64,000 bases of DNA from Glandiceps talaboti (lineage: Eukaryota > Hemichordata > Enteropneusta > Spengelidae), in assembly GCF_964340395.1 (NCBI RefSeq), contig NC_135571.1, forward strand, positions 6,618,453 to 6,682,452, given 5' to 3'. This document shows positions 32,977 to 49,900 of this stretch, piece by piece. Made by a program: the position numbers and the translations under genes. The stretch's first letter is position 1; each line of letters starts with the position of its first letter. Below the pieces are notes generated by a model, which was not told the DNA's origin, did not search any database, and saw only the letters and a program-made list of their open reading frames with translations.

Positions 32977-35300
32977 TGCACACTTATAGCTATGTCGTTT
33001 ATACATTTGGTGATTGCACACAAGGCGATCTTGTGTTTGTGTACTGTTTATGTGTACGAGGTTGTCAGATATTCGAGAAAGTCTGAATTGACAAAGAGGA
33101 TGAGTGACTTTCACATGTCAGTTTATTTGAAAGCAGAGTAATATAACTAAGATACACACATCACCATTTACGCAATATATTGCATTTGACATTAACATAA
33201 AACTAAAAGTTCCAACCATATTACTTTTCTTCTGACGTCAAATACACCGTTATGTGAAATTATCATTTTGCCACCATCATATTTCAACATCACATCATGG
33301 GAACAGTAGTGTCCATATATATAATAAAATGATTTAGTAGTAAATATATATATATATATATTACAGTTTTTGAAGACTTTATTCTTCTTGCGTTTGCAGT
33401 CAAAGCTACATTTAAAGCAAACCCTAGAACATTAAAAAGCTCAAAAATAAAAATACGAACGCTTCGATTATTGCAACTAGTCTTACACTTTGCAATCTTT
33501 TCTCAAAAGTAGACTTCAGATCAAACGTGGGTCTTTTATCAGTCGAAAATACAACTTTAAGACCAAAGTTTGTCAATGAAACGGATGGCTGTACAACTGA
33601 ACAATAGTTTCTGAATAATGATGATGGCCTTGAGTTGTAGGTATATTTCATTAATTGGTACTGATAGTGAAGAATTCGGATACAGATTTTGAAACATGTA
33701 TCACATGTAACAAATACACTATACATACTCTGTGAATGAAAGCGGAGCATTTACAATTCGAGGACCTGGAGAACTATCTGACAAAGGGGCAACTCGGTTG
33801 TCTCTGAAATCACGCAGGCTTTAGAAGCACGCAGAGTAGACAGATTTCAGCCTTAGCTTATGGATGAACATAATGATTTTATAAGTTCAAGATATAACAT
33901 GATAGAGTTCATTATGTTTCAATTTTACTCACTAGTCTATTCCTGAAATCGTGGAGAAGCCATAGCAAACCATCTTTACAAACTCTGTGAGAGACAAATG
34001 AACGTCCGGTACCAACTTCATGTGTTCTCATTGAGAGGCAACTTACACAATTGATGTAAACACATATTCTATAAGTGCCACATGGTTAAAATGAATTAGC
34101 CAATCTCTGTCAGTTGCTCACAATGACTTGCTACTATGTGAATATACCCATAAACCCGATTGGCCAATTGGTGACCACATACAGGTGTGTTTGATGTGAT
34201 GCTTAGGATTCATCTCTTGGATGGATTTTTCAGCTGCTTTTCAATTTATTTGGTCGAGAGAATTTATCAACGTTTTAAACACGTGACTGTAATGCATGTG
34301 GTGTATACAGTAGGACGCTTAATGAACTCGAGATATATGACTGTATCTGCTCTATAGCCCTCCTTTACATTATGGGTTCCTGTTTCCCCAAAAGAATATT
34401 CTCAGAATGAGTAATGAATAATGAGTAATTACATATTATTCCCCAACATTTTTCTTCGTTCAGGCAATGAAAATACAAGTGACCTACGGGGCCCTTGCCA
34501 CGATGAGTTGCTAGACGAGTAGTGACAACCATTAGGTCACGAGTATGGCTGCCTGAAGAAAAATACTGGGGAATAACATAATTATACCAACGCCTGTAAT
34601 ATAAAATAAAATAAAGGAAATTTTGAACATTTTGACTCATATTTCGAAAACAGCAGTGATGTAGACAAGCGTTGTCGTGACGTAGACCGACCAGAGTATA
34701 TATTCTGTATTTTTTGTTGAACCTGGCTCGTGCATGGTATAATGAGTAATGATTAACGAATAGTTTGTACCGATAACTAGTCAGTAATAATTATTCAGTA
34801 ATAATAATAATAACAATAATAATAAATAAATAACATATATAATCTACTACTTATAATAATAATAATAATAATAATTATTATTATTATTATTAATGAAAGA
34901 GAAAGGATATGCATCCATTGAGAGAAGTGTTGTTATGGCATTACTCACTGTATGTGCAAAATTGTATAGGACTGGTCAGTCTACCTTCTTTTTATACTTG
35001 ATTACCTTTATGTCAGGCGCACATCTGATAGCACAAAAAAAGTATTGTTTAAGGCTTAGATGGTGCAGAGAAAAAAAGAAAAAAAACAAGAACACCCGAA
35101 GGCTGCCAGTGCGCAGAATGATTGCGCAGTACCGCAAATACTGAGAGCATTTCGGTCGAATCAAACGAAAATATATAGTGAAGAAAAGAGTACATAGTCT
35201 GATTTGGAGTGTCATCTGTTCAACGTTTTCAGTTCTTCCCTCTATTATCAATCACAGTAAGCAGTGATTAATATGACATCCTTACCGGAATGAGGTTTGT
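32840..35300. other. Spacer between the receptor genes with remnant upstream blocks
   Basis: Blocks at about 32846-32905 (gccgtctg, gttcag, atgaatcatcaacaaatg) and 35210-35270 (gtcatctg, ttttcag, tatcaatcacagtaagc) resemble the candidate first exons of both receptor genes but have no receptor exons after them. They are probably relics of deleted copies. (GA)n tracts lie at 32938-32974 and 35330-35373. No gene is supported. Confidence 0.4.
34436..34576. mobile_element. Small inverted-repeat element with TTATTCCCC ends
   Basis: TTATTCCCCAACATTTTTCT (then TCGTTCAGGCA) pairs with TGCCTGAAGAAAAATACTGG (then GGAATAA). CATA lies directly on both sides (34432-34435 and 34577-34580), a possible 3-4 bp target duplication. 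Related text occurs near 3300. The neighbouring 34620-34710 segment also recurs near 56120-56190. Confidence 0.55.
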
Positions 35301-35326
35301 ATGACATTATCATTCTATGTGTCATG

Positions 35327-35388
<62 letters not shown>

Positions 35389-35928
35389 ACAGACTGACAG
35401 AACCGAACGAGTCTTCTAGCTTTTGAGAAATATAATTTCTATTGTGTTAATAAAACTACTAACTGTCATGTTTTCCTGTTACAGCATATGTGCATTCATT
35501 GTAGATCATTTATTCCACATTATACACAGCTGTAGATTTTTAAAAAGGGAAATTAAATTTTTTTTGCCATGAAAGAATGGACGTGTGTAGCTTTCAATAT
35601 TAAGTTAACACAGATATTCAATTGATTTGTTGCGGGGATTGGGTTGGAGTAGAGATGTCTAAAAAGTAATATTATTGGAGCCATAGCTCTATAGACAGAA
35701 AGACTTATACGTAGTATTCCAATCCGAACAGTCTAGAATGTCATATCAAATGAAAATGTTTAAAAGAACTTGAGTGCCATCTGGTAATTACTATTAAATG
35801 CTTATCTGCGTTTCACTTTTTCAGTTATGGAAATTATCAATACAGTAAGCGATAATTCGTTATCTTCTTCGAGCTCTAATAAGGTTTACGTGACGTCATC
35901 ATTCGTGTTCCATATATATATATATATA

Positions 35929-36270
35929 TGATATTACATTGTGGATTTACACTACGGACCGTTTCACCAGAAGGATCGTTGGGTGTAATAGTATGGTTTA
36001 ATAGTAGTCGTTGGCTATATACATTCTGCTTTATGTACATAACTTATGTGTGTGTTCACTGACGGCTGTGTGTACACAAAAAAAATGAAAACAAAGGTTA
36101 CGTATTATTAACTAAGAACTTGTTGTTGTTGTTGTGCGTCAGTGAACACACAAAAGTTATGTACATAAAGCAGAATGTATATAGCCAACGACTACTATTA
36201 AACCATACTATTACACCCGACGATCCTTCTGGTGAAACGGTCCGTAGTGTAAATCCACAATGTAATATCA
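35929..36270. mobile_element. Near-perfect foldback element, about 135-bp arms
   Basis: The left arm 35929-36064 and right arm 36137-36270 are inverted copies differing at only a few positions (for example cgttggg versus cgtcggg). The roughly 70-bp loop contains A-runs and ttgttgttgttg. The outer end is TGATATTACATTGTGG. A TA-repeat abuts the left side and no target duplication is visible. It lies about 250 bp upstream of the start of receptor gene 2. The near-identical arms imply recent origin or gene conversion. Confidence 0.8.
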
Positions 36271-36348
36271 GACTCGTCTTCTTTCATTTTTGTGTATGAT
36301 AGCTCTCCAAGGCGATCGAGTACTCTACTTGGCGAAAGAAGAATGAAA

Positions 36349-36470
<122 letters not shown>

Positions 36471-36521
36471 AAACTGACTATATCCATTGTTGTTTGTGTA
36501 GATTTACTTGTAACACACGTC

Positions 36522-39514
<2,993 letters not shown>

Positions 39515-39975
39515 ACTGTTAACATATATTTATTTAAATAAGCCCTACTTTGCTGGTCCGTGTGTACATTGTATGCGTATACAGGTAACTGGTAGTTGTA
39601 TCTAGCGCTCTCATCACAGGGGCTCGAAAAAAGCCTTTGTAGTTGTTTACAAATGTTTACTTAGAAGGTGTCATGTAATATCAATAAAGATTTGAGCTGG
39701 TGTTATGTTTAAACCAATTTTGACTAGTCTTTTGGCTTTACTATGGCTACCTTATTTTTAATAATTAATGAGTTACTTCTACCGAACGCCCTCAAGTGGC
39801 GACCCTTGTCACCAGTGGCAAGATCTAGAGACGTCACTATGATAAAGTCTGAATGCAATCTAAAGGGTTATCCCTTCCTTATCATAAAGTATTTTTGACT
39901 GGTAACAAGGATGTACATTGCGATGTTGACGTGGAAATATTCATACTGTATAAATTCTAAGTATAATTTAACGAG

Positions 39976-39981
39976 AATAAA
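39976..39981 (+). terminator. Candidate polyadenylation signal of receptor gene 2
   Basis: An AATAAA at the position matching 31945-31950 in gene 1. A second AATAAA at 39683-39688 is nearer the stop and not present in gene 1, so gene 2 may use the proximal site. Confidence 0.4.
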
Positions 39982-40659
39982 CATAGTGAATGTGAAATAT
40001 GTAAAGAAATAATGGTTCAATATCAAAATCAAAGGTGATATGTTCTATTTTGTGTGGTGTGGTGTGGTGGTGGTGTGTGTGTGTGTGTGTGTGTGTTGAC
40101 TTCGAAGCGCAATCTCCCTTCAGATAAATTGTTTTGAATATTCAGTGTGCATGTGATGAATAATCATGTTTGCTAAGACCCATCATGCTTTGGTGTATAA
40201 GTGAAAGAACAATAATAAAGGTGAAAAAGTTTAGGAAAATACTTATATTTTGTAGTGGTGTTCCTGCAACTGCAATGCTGCTTTGAAAATGTTTTGCTAC
40301 GAACTCGTAACATCATACAATATGTATTGCATCACATTTTGTTAGAAGTACTTTTGTAGTTGTATACACGGTAAATCAGATTAAATCCATGCTTGGGTCC
40401 GCACCAAAAATCAGCGCCCTCAACGGCGATTACAATTTCAACCTGTTTGGTACTGCTCATGGGTAATATCAACTACTGATTAACATGTGAAATGTGGTAT
40501 TTGACAATGTTCAGTAAATTTACAAATAAATGCATAATGTTTTTCAAATAGAAAATGATAATCCAGTTACAAACCAGTACAGTTATAAAATGGTGACAGA
40601 TTAAAAACTTAGCTTTCGTTCAAGATTTAAACATCTCAGTCTCATGTATGGGTAGGTGC

Positions 40660-42324
40660 TATCCAATGTAACAACAATTAGATAAAATAGAATAGCTTTT
40701 TCCATGGAAACATACAGGAGGCTTTCAAATGTTGTTTTGGTAAAAAATTTTCTGCCGTCAAAATAATGCGATTTATTTTTAAATTCTCAACAAACCTGTC
40801 GCTCAGTCTACTATTTATGGCAGTTACTGTAAACAGTTCTTTTTATATAGTACTTTAGAGCAAGTGTGTATGCGGGGCAGATGTCATTTGCTTGTTCATG
40901 ATTGGCTCTGAAGTTGTCTTCACTGAAGTAGGGAGGGTTATTTTTGTGTTTCCCCATGGATCTGCAGACTGTATGGGCTGGACAAACGCACACACACAGA
41001 GGGGTATTTAAGTGATGGGCGAGCTGACCAGTAACAATTCTTTTCCTTTTTGGCCTAAGTGCATAGGATCTTAGTAAATGCTTCACATAGCAGTCTCAAT
41101 GGTTAATTATTCATTATTATTTAAATTGTATTTCTAAATGTCTATTTTGGCCTTTCTCGGTTCAAGAGTTTAGTACAGATAGTGGACACGAATATACACA
41201 ATAATTGGTTTATTTATCCAAACGTATAAACGATTACAAACTAATGGTAACAAAAAAAGAGATAAAGGTAACGTGGAGTCAAGAAATAACTTACAGCCTG
41301 ACCCCCTACATTGTACATTGCGAATGATAACAATAAGAGGGTTCAGCCATCAAGGGGACTAAACACATACATAACTGGGAGAAGAAAAAAATGTATGTAC
41401 ACACAAATCTTTTGAACTACATGAAAACGTCTAATACACCAAACTAAAAGTCTATACCTCTGTAAGTTTACAATTTAATCACCTGTACAGCTCTACTAAA
41501 TATTGTTTCAAAGATTTCCTAAAATATATAAAAATATTCGATCTGATGTGAATAGGAATATCATTTTAAATTTTTGCACCAACGAATAAAATAGCAAACA
41601 GACCACCCAGAATTCGTTCTCGCATGGTACGAGTAAAGATATTGACAATGACAGAGTCTCGTATCATATTCATGTTTTTGCCACTAAAATAATCGGACAA
41701 GATATGTGGTGAATTCAAGTGGATCAGGCTATACAAATAGCTACTTTGAATGTATAATATTATGTATACCACAGGCAACGTCTGACATTGGAAGTCAAAC
41801 AGAATGTAAAACATGGCTGCGGAAATCATTCTTTACGCAGGAAAACACCAATCAAAAGCAAAACCTTGCATGTTTGTAGCAGCTGTTGCGACTTAAGGGT
41901 TGTTGTGCCGTTATCCAGGATTAAGAGTGAACAGCTCTCCAGTGTTATGTAATCATAATAGGCAGGAATTTGCTTGTTCAGATATTTGTGAATGTAGTGG
42001 GACGTTATGTTGTCGTTTGTCCGGGGTACATGGGCAGACGACAGTTAATTGTAGACGGTGGACATTGTCTTTGAATAGATCTCCTTGCAATTGATTTGTT
42101 CTCAGAAGTAGATAACAGCATGCATATATGGATTCTTAGAGAAAATGAATGAAATATCATATCTTGAGATAAATGAATCTACTACCCCCACCGTTACCAC
42201 TGACAGGTACGTCTATGCTATCTCTTGTTATCAATCAATCAATTGCAATTTGTTTTTGGTTTATATAAACCTTGTCGTGTAGTACTGGTAAAAGCGTTCT
42301 CAACTTCAGCCTGAATTGTATATT
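40660..42324. other. Intergenic DNA between receptor gene 2 and the glycosyltransferase gene
   Basis: The two genes are convergent here (receptor 2 on plus, glycosyltransferase on minus). Frames such as 41900-42094 and 41566-41829 lack domains and splice partners. I see no polyadenylation hexamer close to 42325 on the minus strand. Confidence 0.4.
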
Positions 42325-45300
42325 TTATATACATTTTGTCAAAGTTGTCTTAAACTCGTGTAGGGACACTCTGATCGGGGAGTCTTCATTTTGTAATTTC
42401 TCCTTGAATGCTTGGGCGTTTTCGAAGTGCACTGAGTAGTTTTCTCTGAGGATGTCGATAATTTTCAATTTCCAAGCTTCAACATTTTCCTTTGACTTTT
42501 GATCGTTAACACCTACTTCGACTACCATGGACCTCGAATCTTGCTTGAAATGTCTTTTCAAAAATTTAGCAGCTCCTGAGTTGCTTGTAACTAGAGTAGG
42601 GAGTCCTGTTGCCATGGCTTCAAGGGCCACCATCCCGAAAGGCTCACAGCGGGATGGCATTATAAACAGGTTGCACTTCTTCAGATCTTTTCTAATTTGG
42701 TCTTGAGTGCCGTACAGATGACATCTTTTTCTTAAATGACCCGAGCTGGTGTGTTCATCAATGAAGTCGGTACTCTGTTTTTGTTTATCTCTCTGGATTC
42801 CGCGTACCCATAATGTTGGTTCTTCTGAAGCCTTTGCATCATACAGCACCTCAGCTACACTGCTCATAGCGTCCACAGCAATGTCAATACCCTTTAGCTT
42901 ATCTTTGTCAACACGACCAACCGTAAGAACTTGGGGAGTGAAAACTGTGTCCGGTTTTTGAAGGTTGACTTTGAAGAATTCATCATCCGGGAGAGGAAGA
43001 AATTCCTTATGGGTTATTTCATTTGGATAGTCTGCTCCTTTGTACTCAGTTTCGTACTCTTCGAATATCATTGGCCCGACAGAAAAAACAACATCGGCTT
43101 CCTCTGCCTCCTTCACTATGTCATCTAATTTGACCTCAGTTTGGCCCAAATCCCAAACCTCTTTATACATATCGGTCGCTTGTGGTAAAATATGATTGAA
43201 AAGGAATGTTCTGGCGTTGGGAAAACAATCCTTTTTGATGTTAAGTGCTGCCCTCGACGTTATAGGCACGTGACCTATAATAGCCTTGACATTTTTTATC
43301 TTACTCAGTGTAGGAAAGTGGGTCGTATGATACATTTTTAACCAATCGAAATTAGGTTCACATGAACCTGCTTTATCAGCCATTATTACATTGACACCTC
43401 TAGAATGTGCATCTTCTTTGTCGTTGTTGGTGGCGTCAAATGCTGTCACGTGAACATCGAAACCTGCATTCTTAGCTTGCTGTGCTATACAACGATGGAC
43501 TGAGGATATGCCACCCTTGGATGTACCCCACTCGTCATTTAGGATTAAAACGCTCCTACAGAAAAGACACATATCAAAGTACAGAATAATAAGCAATGAA
43601 AATAAGAATGTATTGTAATAGGTGTGAAACGTAATCAATGACGTAAGAATGTTTCATGTGTGATAACCTAGACTGGTACCAGTCCCTTGGAAGATTTTTT
43701 CTCATAATTTTCAAATGTTTTGAATGTGTTATTCATTTTAAATTTTGGGAAGGAAAATGTTGTCCACCCCCCCCCCTCCATAGTCATTAGTTGCAGTAGT
43801 CTCCCATGGGACTGGTGTCAGTCACCAGCACTCAGAAGTTACCGACCTGAAATGTGGTCACGAAACAGCAAACAAAGAGAGAATGGTAGACAGGTGCACA
43901 GAATGCTCTAGCCAATCAGACGTGAGAGTACGAAGACTAAGGTTACTATATATGCAAAATGGGTGTCACATTATTTTTTAAGAGAGGTGGTATTTTATCA
44001 TTGTTCATATGAGAAGTATTGACATTCTGTTGCTAGGCATACACACTCAGCAATTTAATATGTGATGAGTATCCCTGGGGAGTATCCCTTCCTGGGGCCT
44101 TTACATTTTTAATGGCGGAGACTTACCCTTTTGTGGTTTCCTGGACTGTTTCTGTGGTGTCCACATGACAAGGATTGGAATCGGTTGAATCTATATTTTG
44201 GAAAGAAAACGATTTTCAATGAATTTTCGAGAACAGATCACTGTGGTATTACCGGAACAACACTATAAAACGAGCAACAATAACAACAACAGCGCCTAAA
44301 TGGCAACAGTAAGTCCACCTGCTGTTACTCTATCTGTATTTGAATAATTTTTTGAAATTTGTATATGTTAATTATTCCCTTTGCTCTGATTTAATCATGG
44401 AGGAAACTTCCGATTTCCATTTTCAATTCCAATTTTACTTCAACAACTTTATTTGTTATAAATGGCCAATTCTGTAGCAAAATAACTATTAATGTCGCTG
44501 GAATACTCAATATACGCCTCTTGTGTTGTATAATTGTTGGTAATAACTTCTTGGAATCATTTATTTGAATTTATTTGAACGATACAAACGTGTATCATTT
44601 CAAATTATAGTTCATATTGACTTGGTTCTCACCTCTCATGTCCCAATTTGTTCCCTCATAGTGTTTGTCACTGGTTGCACCATTTTTATTGCCACCTTCG
44701 GATTGATATCTCGGTCTTTTGGACGGTCTCTCTGTGACGTCATCCTGACCTGGAATGGTTCGCTTCAAATTTGATCCTGTGTGACCTGACATAAATGATA
44801 ATAAATCACCAGTTAGTGAAGCACCCATTATATATCAATATGGCCTAAAATACCACCACCACCACCACTCCTCCTCCTCCTCCACCACCACCACCACCAC
44901 CACCACCACCACCACCACCACCATGACCACCTCCTCCTCCTCTACCACCACCACCACAGAAATAGTAATATTAATAATAATAACAACAAACAACAATACT
45001 ACAGAAGCAGCAACAACAATTACATACACGAGAATAGCAACAGCACCAAAACAAAGAAAATAAAATTATTGAAGAAATGTAGCATATATATTTCTGCATA
45101 GGTGACATTTGCTCCAGGATGTAATATTTTTGTCAAGCTACTTGTAAAATTAGCAACTGTGGGGGTAGATACTTAATGTCACGCGTAAGCGGCGTAACCA
45201 GGTATAATACATCACTGTGTTAAAGATGTCACGGGTCCTAAATGCAACAATGGGCCGAGGTATGGAATTACGTGATCAAATCTACAGGCGCTTGCCAAAA

Positions 45301-45782
45301 AACTATAGATTAATACATTGAGTTAAATTAATTGTTGATCTTGACGTAGATTATTGCCAGTAAAGAATCGTTAATGTTCAAAGTATACCCTAGTTTGGCA
45401 ATAAACAGTAGCAATCTATATGTTTAGATATACGCACAGTAGTCGTAATTTACTGACCTTTGCTCGTTTCTGTTTGGATTGCCGTGTTTCCCCTTTGTGC
45501 GGCTTTGAAGTCATTGACCTTTTTGAGAAGAGGAAGCTTGTTCATATTCTTAAGAATGTCTTGTAGGAAACCGAGATTATCAACTGCAATGTAGCCATGA
45601 TCTTCAAGATAATTGAATATGTCGAGAGGTGTCTTCAAGGTTTCTAACACACTAGCTGGAATTGGCTCATTGGTATTTGGGTCACCCTTTACTAAGTTCC
45701 GAATGTTTCGCAGGTCATGTTCGCCAAGGCCTTTATTGAGGTCAGTGAATAATTTAGCAAGGGGGCGAACACAGGTAGCCAT
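42325..45782 (-). CDS. Death-effector-like domain fused to GT4-type glycosyltransferase, four exons
   Basis: Minus-strand exons 45782-45458, 44785-44633, 44190-44127 and 43555-42325 join with phases 1, 1 and 2 and AG/GT borders, giving 590 residues from an ATG. Residues about 18-95 look like a death-effector-type six-helix domain (LGEHDLRNIRNLV, LDIFNYLEDHGYIA, NLGFLQDILKNMNKLPLL). Residues about 110-180 form a polar, charged linker. From about 181 to the end is a GT-B glycosyltransferase: a VLILNDEWGTSKGG start, IIGHVP, VLTVGRVDKDKLKGIDIA, and near 486 the EPFGMVALE (E-x7-E) signature of retaining GT4 enzymes, with GLPTLVTSNSGA after it. No signal peptide or TM segment is visible, so it is probably cytosolic. 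The catalytic motifs appear intact; donor and acceptor are unknown. A role as a death-fold-recruited effector is inference from the fusion. Confidence 0.85.
44852..44956. repeat. (ACC)n/(CTC)n compound trinucleotide repeat
   Basis: CCA and CTC triplets lie in intron 1 of the glycosyltransferase gene, about 70 bp upstream of exon 2 in the direction of transcription. Homopyrimidine stretches dominate one strand. Confidence 0.9.
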
Positions 45783-46795
45783 GTTCCTTCCATGCAGATC
45801 CGTTTAGCTAAAAGGCGAAAGAAAATTGTTATCAAATTAAGGAAAAGGGGAGTTACGCCATATGTAAATTGGTGACAATTACAACCTTATAGAATTAGAA
45901 AGGAGAATAATCCTGTGATAAGCGGAAGTTTGATGCGATCTTGACTACCGGTATGCAGACATATACCTAGACACCAATTTCCTCCGTTTCAAATTTTTCA
46001 AAATGGTATTAATTAGTGAAAAATTAACTTTAATTTAACAAACTTCAAAAAACCAGCTACTTACGTATATCCGCCTACTGCATGTATGAGTAATCTGGAA
46101 TTCCCCGAACCGTATTAAATATGCAAAATGTTTGAGGGCGCTGTTCGAAATATCATAGGCACTGTTGAAACTAAACAGAATGGCGTTGTTCATTCGATTT
46201 CCGTGTATGCGATTGTTGTCCAGACGATAGTAGAAATACTTCCATTTCGTGTTACTTCGATTTCATCGGAAGGAGAGTTGTAAAAAAACTGGTTCTAATT
46301 CCATCCGAAAAAGTAGTGATCATATATACATGTATAATGTGCCATATATTTCGATATTGTGTATTTTATCACAGCGCTGAAAAGTTTGTATTGAGATTCT
46401 CACACGACTTATAAAAATATTATACTGCAACTAAAATACATACTAGTTTCCTAATTTGTAAACAACACCACTGGAATTTATTCAGAAATTTCCTGCATCT
46501 AATGAACAACAAAAGCTTTTTACACAAACACAAACACATTTGTGAAAAAAATACTCCTTAAGTACATTTTTTTTATGTTGAAAATCAACATATTGTGACA
46601 CATGATAATTATATTCACACATGATAATTATTTGACTAATATATTATAATATTATAATTTGCAAATATAACTAAATGTACTTTGCCCAGTAAACGGACAC
46701 CTTAAAGGTGCAGTAGCTGCAACGGAAACTTTTGTTAGTTATAACGACTTACTTGTAATACTGGTCCGTACACCCTGAACAATATTTTGGGTAGA
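45783..46795. other. Upstream region of the glycosyltransferase gene
   Basis: It should hold the promoter and 5' untranslated region on the minus strand. I see no decisive TATA or initiator. No other exon is supported. Confidence 0.35.
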
Positions 46796-46799
46796 TATA

Positions 46800-46990
46800 G
46801 TATGGTACAATAATGAAATCAAACGGATTTTTAGGTCCACACCAAAACTCGGCGCCCTCAGTGGTGATCATGATTTGAACCTGTTACTGTCCAACTTATA
46901 TATAAAATCGACATCTAATTAACATAATCAGTGTCTAATTATTGGAACTTTAACAATTTACAGAGAATATATATATTGCTAGTCGTCTGC
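46800..46990 (+). repeat. Third copy of the receptor-family flanking segment
   Basis: The text aggtccacaccaaaactcgg, then cgccctcagtggtgatcatg, then aacctgtt and a later ctaattattgg corresponds to 32420-32560 and 40390-40510 (gggtccgcacc, cgccctcaacggcgat, aacctgttc). It is more diverged than those two copies are from each other. No receptor exon lies nearby. The copy is a relic or an independent dispersed repeat. Confidence 0.6.
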
Positions 46991-49900
46991 CAGGCGTGTA
47001 TATACTGTTACTTCATACAAGGGAGTCACGTGATCGGTTACAGTTGAGTAACATACACACGAAGTTCGCGCTCCGAATTTTTCAGTATTTATGACTCAAT
47101 ATTGGATTATTTATCGCAAGGGTTGTTCGTACAGTCATTTAAAATCTCTGACACCTGCCACTTTTATACCACCCATTTAGGCTAATTATGTCAGTTGTGA
47201 CGTAATAACATGTAGATGTCCATGTAGAAACACACATAATAATGACAATAATCTCATAATAGCCCAGAATTCGAGATTAGGCCGATCACATGTATACAAG
47301 GGTATTAAAGTGGTGGTGGGGGATGCCGGGGGGGGGGGGTTGGAGTTGAAAAAAGGGGAGATCATTGTGCGAACATTAGGAAGGTATATCACACTGTATA
47401 TGTGATTATGAAATACGCAGATCTTTACACAGACGAAGTGAATTTGTTGTGGTTATGGTAACGAAAACTGTTTGGATTGAACTGCAAAGCAATTCATAAA
47501 TTGGATGAACCGCAAAATAATTCCTAATTTCAAATTTTCGAAATCCTGATTAAATCACTATTATTTTCTATTGTAGGGCGCCACCTACGTCAGCAATGCA
47601 AGTTTGTAGGTGCCCAGTACTGTACTGAGGTTGTATTATCATCACACGACAATCACAATAACTCGTTAGCGAAAATGAAATAAGTATGTCTTTGTACCAA
47701 CGATATTATTAATAATAACTTGAATTTTCATTTACTCATTTGTAAACAAGTGACAGAATACTAATATCGATTGCTAATAATTCATAGAAGTTTGAGCAGT
47801 TTTCTTTTTATCTTTCCTGTTTATTAGTATTTCATCTAGAGAAGTGTACACAATAATATTGCAGGTTGCATTACGTGGGTGTTCATTCACGCATCACACC
47901 TACACATTATATTACTAACACTTGTTAACATTCCAAGGTGAATGAAAGAATAAAATCTAAGCAATCATCTCTAGTATCACGACCACCATGCACACTGTGT
48001 TAGGTAATCACGATTGTACTATATCCGTTGCCTAGCAACTGATATTGCAAACGATAGTAACAGGCAAAGTGTATACAACCTATGGGGAACATAAAACATT
48101 TTAAAACATACAGAATAGTGTTTACAACAATTGTAATACAATTTATTTCGTTTGTGGGAGAGTGCGTTTAAATTCTACAAGACCCTGAATGTAAAGTGTG
48201 GAATATTTAATAACTCTTGATACCACAGAAACACACACACACACACACACAGATAGATACATACACAGACATTTGTTACATTATGGGGTATTTATATAGA
48301 CCGTTACGTCTACGGTATTAGCAGCGAAGTACAGCCAGTTTCAAATTACCAAGTTACACAAAAACTGCACGATACACTTTAACAAGATTAAATTAATACA
48401 GTTTCTTGCGACATTCTGTCTAAATGAAATGAACTAACATGCTGCACCATACTTACATCAAATACAGACGTCAAAACATTGGCGCCAGTGTGCCTGCTTC
48501 TAGTTGCAGTACAACTAAAAATAGAAATGTTTTTTTTTTCTTTTACCCAAAATGTAGCAAGAAATTATTATTGGGTTATGCAGTGAGTATTGAGTTTTAT
48601 CAACAGATATGACTGCCATTCGGTGAAATGTGCATATGTAGCAAAAGTGAGTGACGTGCACGTGTCCCATATCACATATCACGTTTGTGCCAGGTTTGAA
48701 ACGAAAACGGCAATCCACATGCATGTTTGAGAAACTATGAATTATGGACGGCCGCGGACGCATTGACGAAGCCCATTGGTATCTTCCCGCGAAATGGGGA
48801 CTGATTGAAAATCCATATCACTGTATCCATATTTGATATGTGATATTGTAATATTTATGTATTGTCATTACATATCAACTATATTTGGAAGGTATAGTAT
48901 AGTGATATTACTTAATAACAACACATTATTTGCACGTGACAAGACAAACACGACATTATTTAATAAAGAGTTGTAAGATATATAATGACCTCCTTTGTTT
49001 ACCTTCTGTGATCTAAAACCTCCTGAACTGAGTGGGAGAGCGTTAATTCGTATTTGAATAGAAAGACTTGTTTATCTCCAAGTCGTCAATTCTTGATATA
49101 TCTTGAATTTTTTGAAACCAATTCACACATATAATATAATTTACGTCAGTAAAAATTGATTTTGTTTACAGTACTCTTGTTTGGAGAGACATTATTCAAT
49201 CAAGCCTCTTGAGATAGAGTTTTAATAAGTACATGTAGTCACGTGCTTACATGCGTAGATGTCATTGGTTGTCAGGTATTTGAACTTGAGTCGAAATGTA
49301 AAAAATGTTGAAATGTCACCTGTTCCTAAATGTTATTATAAGTCAAAAGACACGTTATGTCATTCTTAATTCTGAAGCTAAACAATTATCAGCATTAGAA
49401 ACTACATAGGTGTTCAGGGCAAAATATACTGCTTTTGAGGTTGTTTGTCCGTACATATTGTAAAATATGAAAAATAAATGTTTTGAAAAAATAGCATGTA
49501 TATTGAAGGTAATAAAAAACATACGGAGGTTATATATTCTTTTATTCGTATTGGGAAAAATAATATGATGAAATTGTTCACAGAACTTGATTTCAACACT
49601 ATTGTCTAACAAGGATAACATGCCAGAAGTGATATGACTCTAATTTAAGTGAAGCCCTAATGTTATTTTGCATCATGCACATGTTGACGTACGTATAATG
49701 TGTAAATAATAACTGTACACACAAATATACAGTTTAATATACCTTGATGCAGTATGGCACCCTGACAAGTAAGTCATTTTTCGTGGCAGAACACTGCTTC
49801 GGTTTCAGCTATATCGCAGTTTTAAGATTATAACTATATGTCCTTTAAATATGAACACTCGCATAATTTAGTTAAATTGTGTGCAGAGTTTGGAAGCCTT

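Noticed and set aside
32939-33114. Frames across the (GA)n tract near 33 kb
   Set aside because: Simple-repeat artefacts; the surrounding block is better explained as a relic of a receptor upstream region.
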